Of a stretch of DNA of 64,000 nucleotides, positions 38,931 to 49,338 are shown piece after piece. Position numbers and translations under genes: made by a program. The stretch is taken from contig JAHRBC010000002.1 of assembly GCA_022702545.1 (NCBI GenBank), positions 3,472,001 to 3,536,000 of the forward strand. Direction: 5' to 3'. Source of the DNA: Phycomyces nitens. Taxonomy: Eukaryota > Mucoromycota > Mucoromycetes > Mucorales > Phycomycetaceae. The notes beneath the pieces are model-generated. The model did no database searches and had not been told where the DNA came from. It worked only from the letters and a program-made list of their open reading frames with translations. Each line of letters begins with the position of its first letter. The stretch's first letter is position 1.

Positions 38931-41576
38931 ACACTATTTAGGAGGTTTTGTGTAGATTAATTGAGTACTTAGATTCATTTTGAGAGAAGCGTATGGATGG
39001 GAATAGAAGAAAATGTTTCTAATGTGTATTTATATGATGACCTGTAGGTGCACAATCTGTTGATTACCAAGTCAATATTTGATTGCTATTTGCTTTTTTT
39101 GACTAGGCTACTTATGCTATTAATGTAAGAGGTCTTTTTGTAGCCTGAAAAATCTGGTAGCAATAAACTATGGGTACAATTATATTTTCAGTAAAGGACA
39201 GACTAGAATCCTAAGAAAAGAGGTTATTGCATATGACCATAGCTAACTGCTCCATTTAATAAGAGTACAATTATAATACTTTCCTAAATTATTTGCACAC
39301 TTTTGAGATTCGAATTTTCACACATTGGAAAGTATGAAAACACCTACTCAAAGGTACTACGATAACATGAGATCTTAATAATCATTTTGTTAAGACGGAA
39401 AAATATATTCCTCGACATATTGCTTATTACCGCCAAGACAGTTCCTTTATTATATATCTGTTACCACAAATAATTATAAAGTAAACTCCAAATTAACTGC
39501 ATTTCGTACAGTGTTTTGGACAGTGTTTTGGACAGTGTTTTGGACAGTGTTTTAATTCAGAAAAGTATAATGTAATAAGATTATATATATATACTTTCAT
39601 TATTCATCAAAGTTGCAATCAATTTATCTCATAGTAGCATACACTACAAATTGTAAGATATTTGCTCATAAAGTAGCCGTGCTTGACAATACTATTCCTA
39701 TAGTTTCTACATGTTCAAAACTTCACCGGATTAATTTTGGCCGGATTATATAGTAACTATTCATTTAGCTTAGAGGTACGCAAAATAAGCTTTTAAGGGT
39801 CCGGGTTGTTATGGTGATATTGTTGTACCAGATCCCTTTATATTCTTCTTTCAAGACATGATTGTAAAGATAGGTTGAATAACACAAGCAGAGTAAATAA
39901 ACATTCAAGTGTTACATTCTTAAAAGCAAACATTGTTTCAAGTATAGCCAATATTATGTTGCATTTATAACCTTGTGGACTCGTGTACCTTAAAAACTAC
40001 AAGATATTTAAACGATGTATTAAGAATGGCTGTGGAAAGAACTGGGAATAGTGGTCATTGCAATAAAGTGGTAATCGAAAGCTTTATTATGTAAAAATGG
40101 CTTAGATTTATAAGCAGAAAAACCTTCTGATTCTGTAAATATATAGAGTTTGATTAGTAGATTGTGTTGGGCTGTATTATATTTAACATTGTCTAGATCG
40201 TTGACAATGGAGTCTTTCTTGCTCCTTTATATGCACAGATAAATATATAAGATATTTTTATAAATATTTACCACAATATATATATACACTAAATCATAAA
40301 TTTCAATATATTTAAAGTATGAATACATATTAATGATCAGATCAAAATATATTGAGTATCTTTTTTTTTCATTCTTATTATTTTTAACAAATTTATTTTT
40401 TAAAAGTTTTTCACCCTTTTATTTTCAATGTGGTGCAAATAGACGGCGCGTAACTTGAAATTTTCAATTTTTCGTCTTTGTACTCCTCTTACCCTTCTTC
40501 TATTGGCCCAAAAGTGTTCAAACTTGAATACCATAAAGTTCCACACTACTTTAGCATGTCCTTCCAGTTTGATACCTTTTAAATACATATTTCAATAAAA
40601 ACAAGCATTTGAATTCTGAAACACTTTAGCGGATTTTCTTGCCTCCTTATTTTACTGGATTTTTTGTTTACATTTCCATATTTGTCCACTGTTTTCGCGT
40701 CTTTACACCAACGCGTACCAAATCACCGAAAAAAAAAACTAATTTCAAATAAATCTCTAATTGTCAATTGAATCTTGACATATTATGCTGTGCACTACAT
40801 ATATACACTTTACTAGTTGACTCATTTATATAAAAAAATTAATGTTTGCTATTAACATGGAATATTTTTTTATTAATAAGCACAGTTTTTGTGCATTATA
40901 GCAGAAAATACTCAAGCTCTTTGTAATTTGCTCTTCACACAAATAAAACCGAGCCAATGTCCTCCATACATACATACAAATACTTTTCATTACGACCATG
41001 TTCTCTTATTTATTACTTTTATTCAATGATGCATTTTGATTACTAATATTTTAATAGATTACTTTGGTTCTGCTGAGTAACATTAAAATGGTTAAAGGCA
41101 TTTATCCATATTTAATTTAGACGAGGCACTATGGAGCATATTTACTTGACCCAAATTTACTTTTCGAAATTTAAGGTGTCATTTTATTTGGTATAGTGAG
41201 TATTATCACTATTTAAGCAGTGTCAATTATATTTGGTATTCAAGAGGATCCTTCTAGTCACATGCTATAAATGGTAATAAGCCGGATAGACAAAAACTGG
41301 ACCCTTGAACCAATTAAGGGTCAATTTTGATATGTAACTCACAGTTGTGTTTTCTATACACACACACACATTATTAAATTACCTTTGACCTATTATATTC
41401 ACCCCATATATCCCTTTAGAAAGCATAAATGCGGTTGAGAAATCCATGTAATTATATATGTTTTTAAGATGAATATTCTCTATATTGAGCAATACTTGAT
41501 CATAATAACCGCAAACAATTTTTATATATCTATATCTACATATTCTATATTCTGCACACGTATTCTCTCCTTGAGT
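38931..41576. other. 2.6 kb AT-rich desert
   Basis: One of the most AT-rich parts of the window, lying between the pseudogene and MDJ1. It holds a 12-bp tandem repeat at 39509-39553, many TA stretches (40262-40290) and a less AT-rich island at about 40425-40735. A 62-codon minus-strand frame (40588-40400, KVVWNFMVFKFEHFW...) in that island could be a transposon remnant but is too short to identify. Confidence 0.5.
39509..39553 (+). repeat. 12-bp tandem repeat (CAGTGTTTTGGA), about 3.8 copies
   Basis: Three perfect copies of CAGTGTTTTGGA followed by a partial copy (CAGTGTTTT) in noncoding DNA. No flanking gene or terminal inverted repeat was seen. Confidence 0.9.
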
Positions 41577-43560
41577 TTATCGGTAATCTGGGTCCACTAA
41601 TTTTGCATACTCTTGGATAATCTCTTTTTGTTTACCTTGCAAGTTTCTAATGTACAAAAACAAAAGACATAGTGAGCCAAAAAAAAAATAGGCTTCTAGA
41701 TAATAAGTTGTAAAGTTTATCTTACCTAGGCATATCTATTTTGACAGTAACAATCTGGTCACCCTTTGTAGAACTTCGCATACGCTGGATACCTCGTCCA
41801 CGTAGCGCAATATCATCGCTTGGCTGAGACCCAGCTGGGATCTTGAGCTCAACATCACCATCAATCGTAGGCACTCTAACTTTACCGCCTAGAATGGCCT
41901 TGTAGAATGGAATCTTGACATCGACAAAGACATCGGCCTCTTGTCTCCGGAATGTTTTAGATGGCAATATCTAATAAAAATTCCAAAGTCTAAGTATCAC
42001 CCCCAAATACTCTCTTCCTTTACATACGTTTATAGACACAAAGAGGTCTCCATTAGATCCATTCCCCTGCATTGGCGCATCTCCTTTGCCGGGGATTCGT
42101 AAACGAGCCTTGTTATCTACGCCAGCAGGTATCTTCACCTGGACATTAACTCGTTCTCTGACCTTTCCAAGGCCATCACACGTATGGCATCCGGCACCTG
42201 GTGGGATGGATTGTCCACGTCCTCCACAAGCTTGGCAGGTAGATTGCATTTGATATCCACCCATTGATATGTTCTGTACTCCGGATCCATGACAAGATGG
42301 ACAGTTTTCTTTCTTCTTTCCCTTTTGGAGACCAGACCCACTACAGGAGGCACAACTAACCACTCTGTCGACCACAACGTCCTTTGTTGTACCCTTGGCG
42401 GCTTCCATAAAAGATACATTGAGTGGCACCTAAATACAGACAAGCGTTGAGAGTTCAAAAGAGTTTAGGATATATGAATAGAATTTTTCAATTTATGCTT
42501 TACCTGGAGATCTTCACCACTCATATGTCTAAAGGGGTCTCCACCACCGCCCATGCCGCCCATGCCTCCCATTCCACCCATACCTCCCATACCTCCCATG
42601 CCACCCATTCCACCCATGCCTCCTTTTGCGCCTCCAGAGAACCCACCACCAAAGAATTGACTAAAGATATCATTGGGATCAAATCCGCCATGGAACTCGC
42701 CTGATCCGCCTTGGAATCCGCCTGTACTATAAGGGCCAGGACCTGGGCCAGGACCACCTATAATAGATTTCAATATATCTGGATAGATATCAAAAGACGT
42801 CTGGACTATCTCTACCTTCAAATCCAAACCCAAATTGATCGTATTGCTTTCGCTTCTCTTCATCTGACAAGATCTCGTAGGCTTCCTGGATTTGGACAAA
42901 CTTTTCACGAGCGTCCTTGTCCTTGTTTGTGTCGGGATGATACTTTTTAGCGAGCTTCGAGATACATAATACGAAATTTGATTGGTCAGCCGAGATAGAT
43001 TTATGTATTGTGGTCTTACAGCATAATAGGCCTTTTTTATATCACTTTGGGAAGCAGTCTTTGAGGTGCCCAGGACTTCATAGGGATCTTTCTTCAAGGC
43101 CCTCTTGGGCTCTATACTTTGGTCAGTAAAGGTGTTTTTTATGCTAGTGTCGTACAATGTACACCATTCTCACCTGAAGCATGAAAATGCCTCTGTGAAA
43201 AAAAAAGAATGTGGTGTGGGCAATGGTAGTCATATAAATAGAATACAAAGATGTGGGGTTTGAGTATCACTTTTTTCCTTATTTGAACCAGCGCTCGCTT
43301 TTTGTTCCAATAAAAGAGAAAAAAATACCTTTTGTAAAACTGCAGGAATGACATGAGCAGCCTTGATTCCTATTCATCAAGAGACATTAGATGACCTCGA
43401 TTCTTTTTTTCTTTAGAGTGACTCGCTAGTTTTTGACTGTACTTGTTGCAAGGTGAATTCGCCTTGAGACAAGTACGATTGGCTTGTGTTTAATAAAGGT
43501 AGTGTTGAGATATCGGCTTGCGAGGAAGCAATTGAGAGAGAGCCTTGGTGAATAGGCCAT
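41577..43560 (-). CDS. MDJ1: Mitochondrial DnaJ/Hsp40 co-chaperone Mdj1
   Basis: Type I J-protein partner of mitochondrial Hsp70 in matrix protein folding. Nine exons: 43560-43443, 43369-43329, 43192-43174 (19 nt), 43111-43020, 42954-42816, 42757-42504, 42429-42028, 41970-41726, 41646-41577; all phases agree and give 459 aa. The N-terminus ([20 protein letters not shown], then [10 protein letters not shown]) is an arginine-rich presequence, and RHFHASEPK is a typical mature-end boundary. The J domain starts [20 protein letters not shown]; the HPD tripeptide is in [11 protein letters not shown] Gly/Met/Phe-rich linker includes a GGM array. Four zinc-finger motifs follow: [32 protein letters not shown]. 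The substrate-binding C-terminal half ends KLVDPDYR. The start is chosen because only this ATG gives a targeting sequence joined in frame. Confidence 0.93.
42541..42627 (-). repeat. Gly-Gly-Met coding repeat in MDJ1
   Basis: About eight to nine 9-bp units encoding GGM in the glycine-rich linker after the J domain. Codons vary (GGA/GGT/GGC), so the repeat is older than a fresh slippage product. G/F and G/M linkers in Hsp40s modulate Hsp70 coupling. Confidence 0.85.
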
Positions 43561-43833
43561 GGCTTCTTAGATTAATGTGAATATGAGCTTGGATCAATAA
43601 AGGTGGTAGAAAATAAAAATATCGCTCAAAATAAAGAGATGGAGATTATTATTATTAAAAAAAAAAGATGGTTCTTAGATGGAGAGATGTTTCACAGTCA
43701 TCTTTTTCTCTCTTTACTTCTTTGGTGTGACTTTTGATGGCAAGATATCCAAACTCAGCCGTGCAATATCGTTGGTTGTTCAGAAATCTCAAGCGGCATA
43801 ATTACACTTTGGAATACCCATTATTTTCACTAT

Positions 43834-43865
<32 letters not shown>

Positions 43866-44388
43866 TTCTTTTGCAATCATCTGTACGAACCAGACACGGA
43901 ATAAATTGGGGGTTATAGGATAGGGAGTCTGCATTCCATAAGCAAAGGTATCTTGAAAGGAGCCTTACGGTATAAATGATGCCTCGTTCTAAATAAAATA
44001 CTGTAAACTTGAGTATTGTTATTATTAATTTGTTTTTTTTTAATTGAAATAAAATCTTCCTCTTAAGAAAGAAAAGCTCATTCAGGATAAAGAAGAAGTA
44101 AAAAAAAAAGGGGGAATACCATAAGAGAATTTTGGTTTAAAAGAGGTTAGGCATACAAAGATGTCGATGAGAGAAGATAAACATGACGTGCAATGAAGTA
44201 AGAGATTAGGAGCAGTGCGGGTTAAATGATAAAGAGGAAGATTGAAATGTGTCTAAGATAAAGAAAGAGGGATAAAGGAGTGTGATTATAAGTTAAGAGA
44301 GGATAAAGGAAAGGAGGAATTGTGAGTGAATAATACATACAATGTTTAACTCAAAGAATGGTTAAAATATAGCACCTTTTTTTATACA
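43561..44388. other. MDJ1 promoter / NUM1-like 3' flank
   Basis: About 830 bp between two genes on the minus strand. It contains a (CTA)n microsatellite at about 43834-43864 and, from about 44055 to 44330, a purine-rich strand (AAGAGG/AAAGGAG blocks). No gene recognised. Confidence 0.6.
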
Positions 44389-47300
44389 CTATGCTCTAGA
44401 TGTGGCTGGTGGCCGACTCGTTCGCTTGCGATAAGTGGGCCGGTGAAGGTGGTCTTTCTCTAGTTTAGAGACATGGTGTTTGCCATCACAGCACATTCGA
44501 ACATCTTCTAGTGCCTCATCATCGTCATCGTATCTATGATGATCTGCAGGCGTCGATCGACCAGTAGCTGCTACCAGCCGCGAGCCATTTGAGCCACTTC
44601 GGAACAAGTCCTGGATCTGCTGTATGCTGCGCTTCCTCAGCAGAGATACTCTGCCGCTTGAAGACACTGATGGAGGTACAGCAAGACGAGGGTTCTGCTG
44701 TTCAGACTCTGGATTAGCAGCCACAGGTTGGTCCATATTGGCCCGTGCGAGCAAGTAAGACAAGGACTATCATAGAACGATCGTTAGATGCTTTCATATC
44801 TTTAAACCACAATCATTACCTCCAGCCAGACTTTGTGGCGCTCCATACTGGGTGCCGTGACCTTTAATAGCCGAGTATTGGTCTTAATCATCAGACTGAC
44901 ATTGGGCATTCCAGCCACACCTGGGTTGGAATCTTCGACAGTAGACACGCTCTCGATGAAAGCTACATGAAAAACGTCAACAAATGTCCTTGAATTCTCC
45001 TAGGAGATTATCCAAACTTACCACTCTTGGCCTTTGTAACATTGGACTCAACGCCAGGGGCCTGGGTACTCCAATAGAGAGTGCGTGTATAGGGGTGAAT
45101 CCAGAAATATCTCTTGTGGCGGTTTTCAGAAAGGCCACTGCCAACGTGTTTACGAGTATACTTCCACAGCCACTCTCCAATCATTGTGTCTGTAACAAGA
45201 GCAATTGGACCCGAGCTGTTATTTTCGGGGGCCTGGGGGCCTTGTGAAGCCACTTCCGAATGGGATGAAATGGAATGTGAGATATTATTGTTGTTATTGC
45301 GTTGGCCGTCTAGACTCTCAAGCGACATTCCAGAAGACAGGCTCTGTTGTTCACGTCGAGGTTCTAGATCCTGTCTGCCTTGGTAGATGATATCATTAGG
45401 CTCAACATAGACCGAGTTGTACACCTGGGGGGATGTTTCATCTTGCTGGGTAATATAGAGAGGAGCTTTACCCTTGTGTTCACGACTCGAAACCGAAGAC
45501 CGGAGGGATGAGCTCTCGAGGGTGCTGATTGAGCCAGCGTATCCCACACGAGACAGCAAGGATGCTGGTGGTGGGCTTGTTGGGCGTGGAGGAGGGGCAT
45601 CATGAGTAGAGCGCATACTGTTGCTACTTCTCAATGAGGAACCACGGGCAGCAAGATCAGCTAGGCTAGGCGTATTGCCCTTGCGAATTCCAGCCCGACC
45701 GATGCTGTTGGAGCTCATGTCACAAGTGTGACGCTTGGTATCTTCTGACAGAGACCGGACATCGCTCTGGGGATCTTCGTTTGACTGATTCTTGGCCAAG
45801 GCAGCCACCACCGCAGCAGCTACGGCACTTTCGATCATGGCATCGGTTTCTTCCTTTGTATAGAGCTTTGTCTGAATTGGTGCAAGCACTTCTTGGAAAG
45901 ACAGTCTCTTGGAATCAGTCAGCTCATCTGGCGAGGAAAAGTAAGACGGTGAGCTTACGGAGCCATCTGATGATACAGCAGGCGACTTTTCTGACAAGGA
46001 CATGTAAGTATCGGATAGTATCAAAGGTGATTCGGCTCTGGAGTAGACCATTGGCTCAACAATCACGATGGGAGTATCGGGCTTGTCATTCTTGTGGGTG
46101 GTGGATACTGGAGAGTCAGATGAAGAAAGGTTTCTCAGTGTTGTCTCTGTATCATACCCAGAAGAGGTCGATCTTTGCTTGGTTGCATGAGACTGATCCT
46201 CGGGCATAGCATGGGCAGAATCAATTGCTTTGGAAACCAAGGCACCAAGACCGATACCTCCTGCAGCAGAGGCCAATAGTCCCTTGGTTGAAGAATTGTC
46301 ATTATCAGCCATAATGTTGACTTGAACAGCTCTATCCATTCTGACCACCTCACGTGTGTCCTCTGTAGTTGGGATGGCTGCTGCGACTGATGATGACTTT
46401 GGATCAGCAAGGACAGCCGACTCTTCCATAGAAGGATCATATTGAACACCGGCATCGACAGTTATTGGTTCGATAATGGATACTGGGTCGCTTTGTACAC
46501 TACAGTCGATAGCCTCATTATGGTCACACTGGGTAGACTGGTGGACAAGGGGCAAAGGATCGCATTGAACTTGGGTATGTACTTTTTGTGATTCTTCGTA
46601 TTGGACTGCCTGGTCGACGTATTCCAACAGGTCGCTCTGTACGCTCATGTCGTGTGTTGTCAAGGAGTCGCTCTGAGTAGCCATATCAGCACTTTCTACG
46701 GACATTGCACATTGTGTTCCCATATCGATATACTCGAATGTTTCTTCAATGTCACTTTGTACACTAACATCATGTGTTGTCGAAATATTGCTCTGGACAC
46801 CCATATCCACACTTTTTACAAAGACTTCAGATTGTGTACCCATATCAATGCTCTCGACTGCCTCGACCATTTCGCTCTGGACGCCACTGTCGTTGGTCAA
46901 TACTAGTTCGCTCTGGACACCACTGTCATTGGTCAATACTAGTTCGCTCTGGACACCACTGTCTGTTCTTTCAATGATAGTGCTCTGGACGCCACTGTCA
47001 GTGGTTGGAATAGGAATACTTTGGACGCCACTATCCTTGGTCAGAACTTCAATGCTCTGAACGGAAGCGTCACTGGTTGACACTTGAACGCACTGGACAG
47101 CAATGTCCTGTACCTCTGCCGGAGAAAAGTCAAAGGCAGGAAGACTGGATTGAACCCATTCTACAAAACGTGGTTCAGGGGCAAGAGTAGGAGCAATACT
47201 CTCACTTGATACATTATGCGAAGAGAAGTGTGATAAGAGTCCACCAATAGCACCACCTACAGCCAATTCGGCGCCTAGGCTCAATGGTGCATTGTTGGCG

Positions 47301-49287
47301 TTTCCAGCAAGAGCAACATCTTGAGTGTCTTCTGCTGCTGAGCTAGTCTTGGCCGCACTCAACTCATCGCCCAATGAACGGGCCATGGAGTCTCTTGTGG
47401 TGCTGGTGGATTTTTTGGTTGATATTGAGGGCGATGGGTTTTTGGACTGGCTCTGAGAGAGTTCGAGTTCGAGAGAGGAGAAGCCAGGTAGAATAGAGGG
47501 TTGGTCATTGTCGCTCTCAGCACTGAGCTCGCTATCAGAGGAATAGACAGAAGAATAAGTATAGGAGGTCTCCACTTGAGATAACTGTGAGTCTTTGCGT
47601 TTGCGTCGCTTGTCGTTTTCAGATGTCTCTTCAGTAATGTCGTCACCTCTATGATGACGACTCATGCTTCTATTCTTGCGAGCAGGAGCCCTTCGCTTTG
47701 CCTTGTGGGATTTTCGAGTGGGTGGCTCTGTGGGACTGGTCAGTCTATTATTTCCAGAATCAACCCACAGACGAGGGTCGTTTTGAAATTGCTCGATCGT
47801 CTCTTGTGATTCGGACAAGAGTTTCTTGAGCTCAAACTTCTCTGTCTTTTCTTTATGAAGGTGGGATCGTAAATTGGAGACCATTCGATGGGCATGACCA
47901 AGAGATGTCTTGAGCGTTTCGACTTCTAGGGCTTGGTTGCGAGTAGGGGTCTGTTTGGGTGAGGGTGGGGGAGTGGTATTGGGTGAGCTGCCTTCCTTGG
48001 CGACATTGGATATCTCGGCATTGGGTTCGTCAGAAACTTCTACGCTTGTCGATGGTCGTAAGTCTGGATCACTGCGCTTGGCAATCTTTGACTGGGCCTT
48101 TATGATGGCGAGTTCTGAGGTCAGGGCTTCGATTTGCTTAGACTGATCGCTCTTTTCACGTTGGAGTCCCGCAGATTGGCGGCGGATTGCGGACATGTCT
48201 TGCTCGTGGCGATTCTTCATCATATCCACAGTTGCAGTCAGTTTCTCTTCACGATCCCGGAGGTGTTCGATCTCTGAAACCAATTGATTGAGCTGTTTCG
48301 ACAGCTTATTCTGCTCGCTGCGTGCTTTGGAGAGATTCTGCTGGAGTTCGGTGACACTGACGGTGAGTTCTTGCTTGGCAAGTTCGAGGTTCCATGTCTC
48401 CTGCTGGAGCTTTTCTGTCAAACGTAGGACAAATGCAACGTTTATTTCAATTGTTCTCTTACAAGCACGTTCCACCTTACCTTCATTCTCTTCACGCTGC
48501 CGGAGCTGCTTTGCCATGGACTCTGCGGCTCGTTCGAGGTCTGCTTTTTGGATTTCTAGTGCTCGCAGCTGCTCTTCCTTTTCTTGCAAGAGAGCTTGCA
48601 TCTTCCGGACTTCCAACAGCAGCCCCTGGCCAATTTCGGTGGCAAATTCAATGTCGGTGTTTCGGCGATCAGTATTGGGCACTTTGGATCTTCGTTTGGT
48701 GGGAGTTGAGCCAGTGAGTGATGGTGGAAGAGGAAGTATGGAGGAGTCGTGTCCATGAACAGGAGGCAGGAGGGTTGATGACGAAGGACTAGGTAATGGT
48801 TCGAGACCATTTGAACGTTGCAAGAGCTAAACAATCTGTGAGTATCAAGATCGTCTCAAGATCCACATACCTTTTCTTTACGGAGACCAGTGAGGCCTGG
48901 AGAGAGGGGATTGACTCTATGGCTACTAAAGTCACGCTCTAGATTGCGAAGCTTCTCCATGGTTACAGGTGGTAAATTATCCAGGGACGGAGAGCGCTGT
49001 TGACCAGCCTCATATCCGGCCTGCTGTTGGTTGGTTTTTTGATGATCGTATTCTTTGAGCTTGTCTTGGATCTGGCGGATTTGTTTTGCAAACACGTTTT
49101 TTTCAATTACGCTGCGAGTTTCCTGGAGTTGTTTTTCCTTTTCTGCAAGTTGTTGCTCGAGTTCATTTCTAGGTTGAGGGGAGGATCGGGCGGATGCCGA
49201 TGTAGAGCTTGAAGGTGTAGGCAGCACCGGAGGGAGGGTACCTGATGTTGGGAGGGACAAGGAGTGTTGGGGGGGAGACGAGCTCAT
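44389..49287 (-). CDS. NUM1: Num1/ApsA/Mcp5-like cortical protein with C-terminal PH domain
   Basis: Large cell-cortex protein that, in the family, binds membrane phosphoinositide through a C-terminal PH domain and anchors dynein (and mitochondria). Exons: 49287-48871 (an in-frame Met at 49338 is also possible), 48826-45022, 44962-44820, 44766-44389; about 1580 aa. Order: Ser/Pro-rich start; coiled coil LEQQLAEKEKQLQETRS; a long coiled-coil region (about residues 180-450); basic patch KSHKAKRRAPARKNR; a region with 19 Q-centred repeats (DSGVQS, DMGTQS and similar); a disordered Ser-rich part; then the PH domain with MIGEWLWKYTRK, HKRYFWIHPYTRTLYWS, NVSLMIKTNTRLLKVTAPS and RHKVWLESLSYLL. The PH part matches the Num1/Mcp5 type. 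At 48418-48485 a 66-nt GT-AG segment is in frame and may be an intron (see findings). Orthology is inferred from the PH domain plus overall architecture. Confidence 0.86.
46300..47115 (-). repeat. Array of 19 [D]-x-x-[VT]-Q-[SCYV] motifs in the Num1-like protein
   Basis: The coding strand carries 19 short motifs about 10-25 residues apart. From the N-terminal side: DIAVQC, DASVQS, DSGVQS (five times), DMGTQS, DMGVQS, DVSVQS, DMGTQC, DMATQS, DMSVQS, DQAVQY, HTQVQC, HQSTQC, DCSVQS, DAGVQY, DRAVQV. The Gln is invariant, the residue before it is Val or Thr, and most start with Asp. The form is that of dynein light chain LC8 recognition motifs; binding is inferred. Confidence 0.8.
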
Positions 49288-49338
49288 ACTGCGAGATGGC
49301 GGGGTGCTGTAAGCATACACGCGCACAGCACAGTGCAA

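Noticed and set aside
42423..42704. His/Ala/Ser-rich plus-strand frame
   Set aside because: Antisense shadow of the GGM repeat of MDJ1.
46601..47060. Plus-strand repeat-containing frames inside the Num1-like gene
   Set aside because: Antisense images of the VQS/TQS repeat; the minus-strand frame is continuous for over 1200 codons and ends in a PH domain.
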